Shown here: piece by piece, positions 27,395 through 36,495 of the stretch
Layout of the letters: each line of letters opens with the position of its first letter
Position numbering within the stretch: the first letter of the stretch is position 1
NCBI GenBank assembly: GCA_023433505.1
Contig: JAEZCO010000031.1
Location: 124,001 to 188,000 of the forward strand
Reading direction: 5' to 3'
Source: Bacillota bacterium
GTDB taxonomy: Bacteria > Bacillota > Clostridia > Acetivibrionales > DTU013
DNA length: 64,000 nucleotides
Notes under the pieces: model-generated
Database searches by the model: none
What the model was told of the DNA's origin: nothing
The model's input: only the letters and a program-made list of their open reading frames with translations
Made by a program: the position numbers and the translations under genes

Positions 27395-28098
27395 CACGCC
27401 ACAATCCTTCCGTCTTCAATATGGACGATTCGGTCTGCAAGCCGGGTAATTTCAATATTATGGGTAATCATGACAAGCGTCTGATTAAACTCTTTACTCG
27501 TCGCTTTAAGAAGCCTTAACACATCCTGGCTGGTTTGGCTGTCAAGACTCCCTGTGGGCTCATCAGCAAGAATAATATCCGGTTTTGTGGCAAGGGCTCT
27601 GGCAATTGCTACTCTCTGCTGCTGTCCGCCGGATAGGTTGTTTGGCAGACTGGTAAGCTTATCAGAGAGCCCCAGCATAAGTATAATTTTGTCTATAAAT
27701 TTTTTATCCGCTGTTTTGCCGTCCAGCTCAACAGGCAGCACTATGTTTTCGTAGACATTTAGAATCGGAACAAGGTTATAGTTTTGGAAGACAAAACCTA
27801 TACTTCTGCGCCGAAAAATGGTAAGCTGTTCATCCTTCAATTTTGATAGTTCAATATCTCTTATGGTCACGGTACCGGTCGTCGGAGAATCCAGCCCGCC
27901 AAGCATATGCAGTAAGGTGGACTTCCCACTGCCGGAGGTCCCCACAATCGCTACGAATTCACCTCTGCTAACAGATAAATCAACGCCGTCCAAGGCTTTA
28001 ACAAGATTTGCTTCAGCGCCGTAATACTTTTTCAAACCACTTGTTCTCAGAACAATTTTGTTATCATTTTCAAATGATGTTCTTTCTGCAGATAACAT
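27394..28098 (-). CDS. ABC transporter ATPase (MacB/LolD/BceA-type)
   Basis: A 234-residue ATPase: Walker A GTSGSGKST, signature LSGGQQQR, Walker B IILADEP, switch MITHN. Its length and the ADEPTGSLD form are typical of ATPases paired with FtsX-like permeases, and the permease gene follows with a one-base overlap. The start ATG 28098 is served by AAGGAG, which lies in the right arm of a perfect hairpin (28103-28135), so translation may be controlled by that structure. Confidence 0.92.
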   Translation of the reverse strand: MLSAERTSFENDNKIVLRTSGLKKYYGAEANLVKALDGVDLSVSRGEFVAIVGTSGSGKSTLLHMLGGLDSPTTGTVTIRDIELSKLKDEQLTIFRRRSIGFVFQNYNLVPILNVYENIVLPVELDGKTADKKFIDKIILMLGLSDKLTSLPNNLSGGQQQRVAIARALATKPDIILADEPTGSLDSQTSQDVLRLLKATSKEFNQTLVMITHNIEITRLADRIVHIEDGRIVA

Positions 28099-28102
28099 AA
28101 AA

Positions 28103-28135
28103 CACTCTCCTTGTCTTTACTATAAGGAGAGTGTA
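28103..28135 (-). promoter_or_regulatory. Hairpin sequestering the ATPase ribosome site
   Basis: On the minus strand ACACTCTCCTT and AAGGAGAGTGT are perfect 11-bp arms around an 11-base loop. The second arm contains the ribosome site and is followed by TTTATG, the start codon. It may block translation or act as a weak terminator after the kinase gene. Confidence 0.7.
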
Positions 28136-28161
28136 AAACGAAAATTTCTACTTTTTATCAA

Positions 28162-29358
28162 CTAAGCGCGAATATTATGCATCTCATAAAAAATTGCAGT
28201 TACTTTTGCACCGCCATGCTGCTCATTTTCAATAAAAAGGGTTCCTCCATGTTTCTCACATAATATTTTGCAAATATAAAGTCCTAATCCAAAATGGTGC
28301 TTATCGGTATTGCGCTGGTTTCTGTAGTATGGCATGACAGCCTGCGTCAGTTCCTCTTCTGTAAATCCGCTTCCGTCGTCAGCAACTACAATACAAAGTT
28401 TCCCCTCCAAATATTGATATCGCACCGAAATCACATGTCTTGCATATCGTACGGCGTTTGCGATCAGATTTTCATAAACGCGTAGGACAACCGAGATATC
28501 CAGGCATAGTATCATTTTTTCTATTTCGTTTCTAAAATTGAGCTTAATTTGGGTATCCGAGACTAACATTTCAGCAGTTGTTTTAAGTTGTCCAAGGAAA
28601 GCACCGGCCTCCATGGCTTGAGGTGCAACGGCAACATCCTCCAGCCTTTGGGCCTCGCTCATCATGCAAACATAGTTTTCCAGCCGCGCGATGTGCTCAG
28701 TCATGGTGGATACAGTGGACATAAGCTTATCTTCGCTTATTTTGCCCTGAGGAAGATAGTTTTTTAAAAAATCAGCATAACCGCGAAGCACCGTCAGCGG
28801 TGTGCGGAGATCGTGGGAAAAGGCTGCGTTTAACCTTTTTCGCTCCTCCACGGTCCGCCACATTGTCCGGTTGTTTTCTTCCAGTTCCTTGCGCATAATT
28901 TCAAACGATGCGCAGAGCTGCCCCATTTCATCCTTGCTGTCATACGAAAGATGAAAATCCAGATCGTTCGACGCTATTTTTTCTGACGCTCCACCCAGCA
29001 GTTCAATCGGTCTTTTCAGCTTACTGCGGTAAAAAAGTAAGGAAGAAAAAACAATACAAAGCCCAAAAAAGAGCGGAATTGACCACGTTTCGACATATCC
29101 GCAGATTTTGATAATGGTACTGTCTTTAGCGGTATAGACAGCAGGAGGTGCGACACCAACAACCTTACCTTTCCCGTTCGTAAACGTAAACTGATTTTCT
29201 GAAGTAGCGTAAGAAAGATTAATCCGATTCTCGATATTACTCGCTATGTTAATACAGCCAGAGCTAAGCGCTACAGCCAGCAGCAGAAACATAAGCATAT
29301 ACAGCATAAAGGATTTTTTTAGTGACAGATTTTGAATCGTTTGTCTTATCCTACCCAT
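28162..29358 (-). CDS. Sensor histidine kinase
   Basis: A 398-residue kinase with membrane segments at about 15-38 and 88-108, a short extracellular loop between them, a HAMP linker (about 110-165), the phospho-acceptor His in AFSHDLRTPLT, and ATPase-domain boxes NLIANAVRYA, DDGSGF and FGLGLYICK. It overlaps the response-regulator gene by 13 bp. The ABC exporter genes follow 63 bp downstream, so the four genes form a regulator, kinase, ATPase, permease module like those that respond to cell-envelope antibiotics. Confidence 0.9.
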   Translation of the reverse strand: MGRIRQTIQNLSLKKSFMLYMLMFLLLAVALSSGCINIASNIENRINLSYATSENQFTFTNGKGKVVGVAPPAVYTAKDSTIIKICGYVETWSIPLFFGLCIVFSSLLFYRSKLKRPIELLGGASEKIASNDLDFHLSYDSKDEMGQLCASFEIMRKELEENNRTMWRTVEERKRLNAAFSHDLRTPLTVLRGYADFLKNYLPQGKISEDKLMSTVSTMTEHIARLENYVCMMSEAQRLEDVAVAPQAMEAGAFLGQLKTTAEMLVSDTQIKLNFRNEIEKMILCLDISVVLRVYENLIANAVRYARHVISVRYQYLEGKLCIVVADDGSGFTEEELTQAVMPYYRNQRNTDKHHFGLGLYICKILCEKHGGTLFIENEQHGGAKVTAIFYEMHNIRA

Positions 29359-30020
29359 TTATAACCCACACCCCAAACCGTTTCAATATATGTTTTCCCA
29401 TTTGCCGCAGACAGCTTTGCGCGGATTCGCCGGATATGTTCAGCAACGACACTGCTGTCACCGTCACTGTCCCAACCCCATACGCGTTCATAGATGCGCT
29501 CTTTGTCGAAAACCTGACCTCTATTCATGGAGATGAGTTCAATAATATCAAACTCTTTCTTTGCAAATTGAAGCTGCTCATCCTGGTAATAAACCGTTCT
29601 CGAAGTATAATCTATTACAAGGTCACCAGTAAATTTCGTTTTTGATTTTGTCTGATGCCTGTTCTCTCTGCGAAGATGTGCCGAAACCCGCGCGCCAAGC
29701 TCGTCAATGCTAAATGGCTTGACAATGTAATCATCTCCTCCGGCATGAAAACCGTTGATTTTATCGGAATCCTCTACCTTTGCGGTTAGGAACAGAATCG
29801 GACAGGAAACAAAGTTTCGGATCTGCTTACACACTTTCAGGCCGTCTATATCAGGCATATTAATATCCAGAAGGATAAGGTCAGGCTGCTTTTCCACCTG
29901 TTTAAGCGCTTCCGGACCGTTTGAAGCCGCCAGGACTTCGTATCCGTTTATCTCAAAATAATCCCTTAAAAGGTTTATTATATCGGCCTCATCATCAACC
30001 AGAAGTATTTTGCATGGCAT
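29346..30020 (-). CDS. OmpR-family response regulator
   Basis: A 224-residue regulator with a receiver domain (residues 1-118: ILLVDDEAD, LILLDINMPDIDG with the phospho-acceptor Asp, and the conserved Lys in DYIVKPFS) and a winged-helix domain (residues 125-222: LVIDYTSRTVYYQDEQ, KEFDIIELISMNRGQVF, RVWGWD, IETVWGVGYKW). The start is ATG 30020 with GGGAGG eight bases upstream; a GTG three codons earlier is less likely. It is the first gene of the exporter module. Confidence 0.93.
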   Translation of the reverse strand: MPCKILLVDDEADIINLLRDYFEINGYEVLAASNGPEALKQVEKQPDLILLDINMPDIDGLKVCKQIRNFVSCPILFLTAKVEDSDKINGFHAGGDDYIVKPFSIDELGARVSAHLRRENRHQTKSKTKFTGDLVIDYTSRTVYYQDEQLQFAKKEFDIIELISMNRGQVFDKERIYERVWGWDSDGDSSVVAEHIRRIRAKLSAANGKTYIETVWGVGYKWVG

Positions 30021-30107
30021 AAGACACACCTCCCCATACCTATTTTATCGAACAATTTTCAACTTTTTATCAACCAATCCATAGGATGATTTTTAACGAC
30101 GTTAAAA

Positions 30108-30776
30108 TTACAAAAACCAATTTTCATAAATCAAGCCAGTAAACGCCAGAAAGTTGGTGATAATGTGTGCAACAGTGACTATTTTAATTGACTTTGTTCT
30201 ATAAGCAATCCATCCCCATAAGACTCCCATGATCAATGCGCCTCCCACCAGTGACGGAAATCCTCCTTGATACACAATTCCTTTAGCCCAAAATAAGGCT
30301 ATGTGCCAGACTCCAAAAAATATTGACGGATATACAAAAGCGAAAATAATATGATTGTTAAATACCTTGTTATAAATTCCCCGCCAAAACAATTCTTCAA
30401 TAGATCCGTTAATTAGTGCACAACACAATGCAATGCCCAAAACTTCGTAGTCAACCCTTGGTACAACATTGACAAATGCAACAAAAAAAATAGCTGCACA
30501 GGGCACGAACGCAAGTATATAGAATTTCCACCTCGTTTTAAAAGGCATCTCAGACTTTTGTCTATAAATTTCCCGTATTCCTCCATACCTTTTTGCAATA
30601 AAGAAACCCGTTGGTATACAAAATATAAACCAGTAAATGCAAAATGAAATGAGGTATCCAGTTGTTTTTCCTATACCATTTGTAATGATTGGCACCAAAA
30701 GCATCATGACCGCACATAATAACGGGGCCACTAAAAGTAACCAAATTCCCTGCTTTTCTAATTTTTTCATTATCAT
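30108..30776 (-). CDS. CPBP family intramembrane metalloprotease
   Basis: A 222-residue membrane protein with about six hydrophobic segments and the CPBP/CAAX-protease motif EELFWRG (EExxxR), followed by FGVWH and a third ligand segment VAHIITNF. These proteins (Pfam CPBP) cleave prenylated or other membrane substrates or confer bacteriocin self-immunity. Its ATG overlaps the TGA of the TetR gene, so both are made from one transcript and TetR probably controls its own expression and that of the protease. Confidence 0.85.
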   Translation of the reverse strand: MIMKKLEKQGIWLLLVAPLLCAVMMLLVPIITNGIGKTTGYLISFCIYWFIFCIPTGFFIAKRYGGIREIYRQKSEMPFKTRWKFYILAFVPCAAIFFVAFVNVVPRVDYEVLGIALCCALINGSIEELFWRGIYNKVFNNHIIFAFVYPSIFFGVWHIALFWAKGIVYQGGFPSLVGGALIMGVLWGWIAYRTKSIKIVTVAHIITNFLAFTGLIYENWFL

Positions 30777-31360
30777 TCTTCTTTCATTACCAGATTTGCA
30801 ATAGTTTCAATAAACAACATCATTGTCTCATCAAAATACTTTTCACCAATTTCATTTTCATGAAGATGCATAAAAAATAGTGCTTTCAATGCTGCTGAAA
30901 TAAAACCATGATCATACTCAACATTAAAATATTTAAGCATCTCTGAAAATTCATTTTCATCATTTATAACATGCTTTTTAACAGTTTCCTCCGGTAACTT
31001 CCGGACAAGAAACTCGTAATCTCCATTTTGCAAATTAAAGATCCAAGGACTTTTTTTCAATTCTAAAAACATTTCCCTTATACTATTTATAAACTTCTGC
31101 TTCCTAGAATCTTTGGATGTTTTTAATAAACCAAGCATAACCGTCCTTGTCCGTTTATCCGTACGCTCAAGAACATCTAAAAAAAGCAATTCTTTTGTCT
31201 GATAAAATAGATAGAAAGCACCTTTGGAGATATCAGCCATTTTTGCGAGCTCATCTACCGTGGTTTTTTTTATCCCGTATTTACTCCAACATATTTCTGC
31301 TGCATTAATGAGTTTGTCTTTTATGATTTTTTTCTCACTCTCACTAAATCCTTTTGCCAA
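30773..31360 (-). CDS. TetR family regulator
   Basis: A 195-residue repressor with the TetR helix-turn-helix at residues 15-60 (INAAEICWSKYGIKKTT, then VDELAKMADISKGAFYLFYQTKELLF) and a variable ligand domain. The start is TTG 31360, with GAGG seven bases upstream; no ATG is available in a sensible position. A perfect inverted repeat lies 17 bp upstream of the start, a likely self-operator. It is transcribed with the CPBP protease gene. Confidence 0.88.
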   Translation of the reverse strand: MAKGFSESEKKIIKDKLINAAEICWSKYGIKKTTVDELAKMADISKGAFYLFYQTKELLFLDVLERTDKRTRTVMLGLLKTSKDSRKQKFINSIREMFLELKKSPWIFNLQNGDYEFLVRKLPEETVKKHVINDENEFSEMLKYFNVEYDHGFISAALKALFFMHLHENEIGEKYFDETMMLFIETIANLVMKEE

Positions 31361-31376
31361 AATAACACCTCATTCC

Positions 31377-31408
31377 TATATGACCAAATTTACTTATATG
31401 GTCATATA
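31377..31408. promoter_or_regulatory. Candidate operator of the TetR/CPBP operon
   Basis: TATATGACCA (31377-31386) and TGGTCATATA (31399-31408) are perfect 10-bp arms with a 12-bp spacer, just upstream of the TetR start. Confidence 0.65.
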
Positions 31409-31765
31409 TACTTTACTCTATTTTAACAAAAAAAGCAATAATCTAGTTTTATAAATTCCAACCTTATTATCTTTTTCTCCAAGTTTTGCGCAAAAACTTA
31501 GTGGCTACAATGGATGATCCGCATGTTTTCATACACTTTTTATAAGGGTATCCCAGCTTTTTTGTTAGATAATTCACAAAAGTCTTCGCTTATTTACAGC
31601 AAATCATAACCCAGTTACGCTTGCACTCAAAGCTCTGGTTCTTTAAAATCGCTGCGGTATTACTTAAAATTCACTATATCATCTATGTTTTTACCTAAAA
31701 AAACGGCCTCAGACAGATGGCATCTATAGCTTTGAGGAATTTGACGATACATGTAGCACATAAAC
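31409..31765. other. Intergenic region with no clear gene
   Basis: A 357-bp gap. Its only supported element is the minus-strand terminator near its right end (31697-31736). No frame has a convincing ribosome site. Confidence 0.5.
31697..31736 (-). terminator. Intrinsic terminator after PHP fragment
   Basis: On the minus strand, CCTCA...TGAGG with inner AGATG/CATCT pairing is followed by GCCG and seven T. It would end transcription from the truncated sugar locus. Confidence 0.65.
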
Positions 31766-32404
31766 TTATGTTACTATCATCGCTTGAAGTTCTTTAATGT
31801 TTGCACCAACATCACTTTGTTTATGTGCGTCAGAAGCAGCCATCATTACTACTTTACTTTCTTTGAAAATTCGCAGAAGCTCTGGATTTAACCCAAGTTC
31901 TAATTCCTGGCTGTAATTCAAGCGCAAGCCGCCGCTATTTTCCGCATACATGTTATTACTATTGAGAGCATATGCCAATTCATAATAAGTGTCTGTTAAA
32001 TCGCAAGAAGGCTGATAACCAAAGCATTTGATACTATCAGGATGGGCAAGTCCGCTGAAAAGCCCACTGTCGCATAGATCTCGCATAATACTGTAATACC
32101 TTTTATATACGGTATCGACGTTTACTTTCTCCCAAATTTCCTTTTGCTTTGGGTGATCAAAGCCCCAGCCATCAATCCAATGCACTGAACCGGTGAAAAA
32201 ATCAAAGTCATATTGTTTAAGGCAGTCAGAAAGTTGGCCGGCTGTTTCGGGAACATAGCATACCTCTAAGCCGAATTTTACCTTGACCGGATAATTTCTT
32301 CCTTTTACGCTTTCGATAAAGCATAGATAGCTTTCGATAGAACTGTTCATTTTTTCCGTAATCCAGTTGCGCTGAAAGTCGTTAAAATTCTTAATGATCG
32401 TATG
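31766..32404 (-). pseudogene. PHP-domain (histidinol-phosphatase-like) gene, 5' end deleted
   Basis: About 194 residues from ATG 32350 (MNSSIESYLCF) correspond to the C-terminal two thirds of a PHP-superfamily phosphoesterase: KVKFGLEVCYVPE, FDFFTGSVHWIDGW, LFSGLAHPDSIKCFG and MMAASDAHKQSDVG supply His and Asp ligands. The N-terminal HxH metal motif is absent. The frame stays open upstream to about 32413, reading NFNDFQRNWITEK, so homologous sequence starts at or near 32400, exactly where the binding-protein fragment ends. It is most easily explained by a deletion that fused the two remnants. It is probably inactive. Confidence 0.75.
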
Positions 32405-32858
32405 TTTTTCCGTTTACAACACCAGCTTTTAAATAATTGCCCAGAGCCTTTAGAACTTCTTTACCGTCTTTCTCAAGGTAAGAATCCAATGCCATTAATT
32501 TCCCCTGTGCAACATAGGATACCAAACCTCCTCCCGGTCCCGTCATCATATCCAGCTTCTCACCGCTTGATATCATCAAGGTAGTCTGCTGAGTATATGC
32601 AGAAAAACTCAATGGTAATGTCTCAAGCTTTACATTCAGTTCCTTCAGGGTGATTTTATTTATTTCATCTGTAACCGCCTGCATGTCAGCGAGTACGCCG
32701 GTTACGATAAAAGCATATTTCACTGTGTAAGGCGCTTCATTTGCTGTGTTACTCGAACTTGTCCCCGCCCCCTTGTCAGTAGTTTTTGAGCCACCACAGG
32801 CTGTCAAAACCATTGCCGCAGACAAAATGACAACCAATAGCATAGCTAGTTTTTTCAT
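32391..32858 (-). pseudogene. Truncated sugar-binding lipoprotein
   Basis: A 155-residue reading frame starting MKKLAMLLVVILSAAM with lipobox VLTAC (Cys21) and a strong ribosome site (GAGGAGGAGTCAT). Related ABC binding proteins are near 500 residues, and the sequence breaks off at VVNGKTY, a point that in the family is followed by GxP and a further 350 residues. The frame then stops within three codons. It is the 5' remnant of a binding-protein gene cut by the deletion described for the PHP fragment. The signal peptide is intact, so a small lipoprotein could still be made. Confidence 0.75.
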
Positions 32859-32893
32859 ATGACTCCTCCTCTAATTTATAAGAATATATTTAA

Positions 32894-32959
32894 ATTATAG
32901 CTAAGACATGCTTAGCTCTCTACCCGAATCTCGACCTATTGTTTATGCAAAGTCGACTT
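32894..32959. repeat. 66-bp repeat, copy A
   Basis: Matches 47732-47797 in the same orientation with one mismatch. It covers the last codons of the AraC regulator gene (KSTLHKQ and stop) and the promoter region behind it, including the palindrome AGCTAAG/CTTAGCT and a TATAAT-like box. Confidence 0.9.
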
Positions 32960-34564
32960 TGAATTGTGAACATTTGAAAAGGCTTTTCTGTATTCCGCAG
33001 GCTTCATGCCGGTATGCTTTTTAAACATTCCGGAGAAATTAGAAATGTTTATATATCCCAATTTTACAGCGATTGTACTTACCGGAATATCGGTAGTGGA
33101 AAGATATTCCTTTGCAATTTTTATACGCTCTAATAATAAGTACTTGTTTACTGACACTCCTGTTTCCTTCTTAAATATCCTGTCCAGATAGTCCGGATTT
33201 AGAAAAACATTACTTGCAATTTCCTCTCTTGTAAGTTCTTTGTATATATTTATCGATACGTAGTTTCTTACTTTGTCAATGACTGACTGCGACTTTTCTA
33301 CTTCCTCTACATACTCAACTGCCTTTTTTAAAACATGCTTAATCCATTCAATTGCATCAACCACCGATAGAGATGCCCTCATTTGCATCTCTATGGATTC
33401 ATTGTCATTTAACAATTGATGCGCCTGTATACCTTTTTGCTCAAGAGCAGTGTACAGCATTTGATTAAAATCCTGTTGAAACTGATATAGCATAGTTGCA
33501 TTAAGTCCTGAAGTCATATTCAAATGATTAAGATATTTTTCTGCTTCTGACACAACCTTATCTGCGGATATCTCTCTATTAATAGCCATCGATACGCTTA
33601 TACCGGTTTTGTTTATTGAGCCTGAGGGTATTTTCTGCTTTGACAACAAAAAAACCTTATTAATATAAGCAACATTATTTTTATCCAGGAGAAGTAATTT
33701 ATCTACAATTTGAACAAGTTCATGGGCAAAAACATCAGTTCCTATATAGCAAGATAAATCACACTCCAAATACATACAGCTTTTCGATATAAAATCCTTA
33801 CACCTTTCTTCCAAACTATCACTGCCGCTATGTGTTGCATTTCCCGGCAAAATAATGCCAATCACGATTTCTCTGTGCAGACTAAAAAATATTCCGTTCT
33901 CACCTTCTGCGATAAGTATTTCTTCCGCAATGTTTTTCAAACCGAATTCCATAATCTTTTCATCCTGTAAGCTCTGTTTTTTGTGCCACCTTTGAATTCT
34001 TATCAGCACAGGTAAAATTTTAATTTGGTCAGTATATGGAATGTTCCTATGGTCTGCTGTTTTTCTTATATATTCCTGATCTGAGGGAATGGTATGGTTC
34101 AAAATATCTATCCAGAAGCGTTCAATCAGCATAGGCTGACTTTTTATCCAATACTCTCCATATTTACTATACTTATTCATTTTATTATCTGCGCTAATTT
34201 TGCCAATTGCTTTCATTACAGATTCTTCTAATTCGGGAAAATGAATAGGCTTTAATAAATAATCCAGGCTGCCCAATCTTATAGCCTCTTTAGCGTAATA
34301 AAAGTCTGCATGGCAGGTTAAGAATATGGATTGGGTCTTCGGATAATTCTCCTGTACCCAGGAGAGCAGTTCAAGGCCATTGCCATGTGGCATCTCTATA
34401 TCACAAAGCATGATATCTATTGCATTTTTCATGAAAACTTCTGTTGCCTGACGCATGCTAAACGCGGTATAGACTTCCGAAACGCCGAGTCTGTCCCAGT
34501 TTACGTTTGTTTTAATGTCATTGACCACATAATCTTCATCATCCACAATTAAAATATGAATCAT
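32936..34564 (-). CDS. Response regulator, AraC/YesN type (partner kinase broken)
   Basis: A 542-residue regulator with an N-terminal receiver domain (ILIVDDEDYVV, MLCDIEMPHGNG with the phospho-acceptor Asp, Lys in LLKPIHFPE) and a C-terminal AraC-type DNA-binding domain (NPDYLDRIFKKETGVSVNKYLL and LGYINISNFSGMFKKHTGMKP regions). Its ATG overlaps the kinase stop by 4 bp and is preceded by AGGAGGAG. The gene itself appears intact, although its cognate kinase has been split by a mobile element and frameshifted, so it is now probably an orphan without its normal phosphate donor. Confidence 0.9.
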   Translation of the reverse strand: MIHILIVDDEDYVVNDIKTNVNWDRLGVSEVYTAFSMRQATEVFMKNAIDIMLCDIEMPHGNGLELLSWVQENYPKTQSIFLTCHADFYYAKEAIRLGSLDYLLKPIHFPELEESVMKAIGKISADNKMNKYSKYGEYWIKSQPMLIERFWIDILNHTIPSDQEYIRKTADHRNIPYTDQIKILPVLIRIQRWHKKQSLQDEKIMEFGLKNIAEEILIAEGENGIFFSLHREIVIGIILPGNATHSGSDSLEERCKDFISKSCMYLECDLSCYIGTDVFAHELVQIVDKLLLLDKNNVAYINKVFLLSKQKIPSGSINKTGISVSMAINREISADKVVSEAEKYLNHLNMTSGLNATMLYQFQQDFNQMLYTALEQKGIQAHQLLNDNESIEMQMRASLSVVDAIEWIKHVLKKAVEYVEEVEKSQSVIDKVRNYVSINIYKELTREEIASNVFLNPDYLDRIFKKETGVSVNKYLLLERIKIAKEYLSTTDIPVSTIAVKLGYINISNFSGMFKKHTGMKPAEYRKAFSNVHNSKSTLHKQ

Positions 34565-35925
34565 CTTGCTCCTCCTACGTTCAGAACATCGTTGTTCATT
34601 GGAAAATTTATTTCTATCATAGCACCACCATTAGTGATACCGTTAGAAAAAGAAATTTTTGCTTGTCCTTTATATAACAACTGCAGTCTTTGCTGTATAT
34701 TCCATATCCCAATATGCTCCCTGTGCTCATCAATAATGCATTCTCCCTGCCGGAGCTTGTTCAGGACTTCCTCTTTAAAACCAATTCCGGTATCCTTAAC
34801 AGTTAGCTTAATAAAAGGTTTTTGCCCTGATCCTTCCACCAACTCTGTCCGGACGGATAAACGAACTGGATAATCACGGTTTACAGCATGTTTAAATGTA
34901 TTTTCTACAAAAGTATAAATTAAAAAAGTTGGCACAGGTACGTCCTCTAAAAATTCGGGAGTCTCAATTTCATAGCTGAAAGAGTTTGGAAAACGTAATT
35001 TCTGAATATAAATATAATTTTTCACATTATTAATTTCATCCTTTAAAGAAACAAAATTTATATTGCTTCTAAACATAAAACGAAAGTATTCAATTAAGTA
35101 CATTGATAATTCTTGGATAACTTTGTAATTTTGGGTCCGCGCAAGAGTATAAATCGTATTCAATGAATTCAAATAAAAATGTGGATTTATTTGAAGCTGT
35201 AAATGCTGTAATTCCATCTTCTGCTTACTTATTTTTTCCTCATAAATATAAATTTTTAAATTATTAATATGATCGATCATTTTATTAAAAGCCGTATTTA
35301 TAAATTGAAATTCATCCGATGCCGGATAATTTTCAATACGGAAATCGATATCCCCGTTTTCAATTCGTTTCATGGCATACAGTAAGCGCCTGAATGGAAC
35401 AAATATAATTTTTCTGATAATCAATAATGCACCCGGTAAAAGAAAAATAAATAATATAGAGATGACGGATATGATCCTTTGTATAAACGGAAGTTTTTCC
35501 AGGATTTCATCGTCAGGTATAAGGCCACCAGATTAAAATTACCTTTCGAGGATTTTTCTCCTACAATCATATATTTGTTTTTATTCCCTGAAATATAATA
35601 CTTTTGAAAACCTAAATTTAAATCGATTTGGTTATCTTGTACCAGCTTCTCATTTGTCAATGGATGTCCGCTTTCAGAAGTAAACAGATACGCTCCATTC
35701 GTTCCCAAGTCAATCATATCTAATGGAAGCATTAATGTATTGATATTTCCCAGTGCAGCTATATAAATATCACCTATTTTAAGAATGCATACCAGATAAT
35801 ACTTACCATTTATATGCTCAATCCGCCACTTTTTCCCTTGAATTTCAGACGGATCAGTAAATACCTCTATATCGTTATTAAAAATGTGTGATCTGATAGC
35901 TACCCTCTCATAATGCGCAGGGCCC
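34561..35925 (-). pseudogene. YesM-type sensor kinase, 3' part (split by element and frameshifted)
   Basis: The C-terminal two thirds of a sensor kinase. From the element junction the frame reads GPAHYERVAIRSHIFNNDIE (sensor domain), then a frameshift near 35518-35522, where one missing A turns ALIPDDEILEK into ALYLTMKSW, and then a clean frame with RKIIFVPFRRLLYAMKRI, the phospho-acceptor QINPHFYLNSLN and the N-box YTFVENTFKHAV. The 5' third lies beyond the inserted element at 43859-44271 and joins in frame at a shared GGG. The 3' fragment has an internal ATG at 35424 but lacks the sensor and first membrane segment, so it is non-functional. Confidence 0.88.
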
Positions 35926-36056
35926 ATAAGGAAGCAACTCAAAAAGTGAATAAAATTAGATAGTCAGTCAACAGACGGTAAGTTGTGTAAGGCAAGATAC
36001 TGCATTCCCAAAAAACATGGTAGCGACATGACGAAGCAAAAGGTGTAAAGCGCCCT

Positions 36057-36083
36057 CACTTCGAGCCAACTTGGCCCGAAGTG
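36057..36083. repeat. Element palindrome, copy 1
   Basis: Arms CACTTCGAGCCAA and TTGGCCCGAAGTG around one C; one mismatch between arms. Same core as four other sites in the element. Confidence 0.85.
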
Positions 36084-36163
36084 ACACAGTTCTGGTTGGG
36101 TACAATCTTTATTAAGCTGATATTATTTCTATTGACAATACTCTGATGACGTCGAGTTGCAAC

Positions 36164-36199
36164 AAAGAGGCCAAAACCAGTGACGGTTTTGGCCTCTTT
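36164..36199. terminator. Strong hairpin before cargo
   Basis: Perfect 15-bp arms (AAAGAGGCCAAAACC and its complement) with a 6-base loop; the right arm ends in TTT and the left begins with AAA, so it can act in both directions. The context GAGTTGCAA-AAAG-GGCC recurs at 38619-38637. Confidence 0.75.
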
Positions 36200-36214
36200 A
36201 TGTCATTATAGCTT

Positions 36215-36239
36215 ACATCGGGCCAAGTTGGCCCGATGT
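36215..36239. repeat. Element palindrome, copy 2
   Basis: Perfect arms ACATCGGGCCAA and TTGGCCCGATGT around one G. Confidence 0.85.
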
Positions 36240-36417
36240 TCATCAGAGTTTGAGGTTGGTTCCAATAAGGTTTTTTTGTGTTTTGGCCGCAGTTGCCATG
36301 CTTCCCATTTAGTGCAAGATTGCCACGTCCCTATTTACACCAATGTGCAGTTAGGTGTTTCCCTACCACAGGTAATACTAGCACAGGCTTAATGCTTTAC
36401 AAATTATGTGTTGTTAC

Positions 36418-36446
36418 TTGACAATGAGTACCAAAAACCTTATACT
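36418..36446 (+). promoter_or_regulatory. Cargo promoter
   Basis: TTGACA (36418-36423) and TATACT (36441-36446) with a 17-bp spacer, a near-consensus sigma-A promoter driving the TetR and glycosyltransferase genes. Confidence 0.85.
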
Positions 36447-36461
36447 GAAAACATCAAATAA

Positions 36462-36474
36462 ACAGACTGTCTGT
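36462..36474. promoter_or_regulatory. Candidate TetR operator of the cargo operon
   Basis: Perfect palindrome ACAGAC-T-GTCTGT placed about 15 bp after the -10 box, at the expected transcription start, so a bound repressor would block the promoter. Confidence 0.7.
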
Positions 36475-36495
36475 ATGTTTTATATGGAGGTAAAT

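Larger units (their letters stand above)
35926..36417. other. Left end of the element, no gene
   Basis: A 490-bp non-coding stretch. It holds palindrome copies 1 and 2, a strong hairpin terminator, and short A+T-rich spacers before the cargo promoter. Confidence 0.6.

Noticed and set aside
31409..31696. A gene or RNA in this gap
   Set aside because: No ribosome site, conserved motif or strong structure was found apart from the terminator beyond it.
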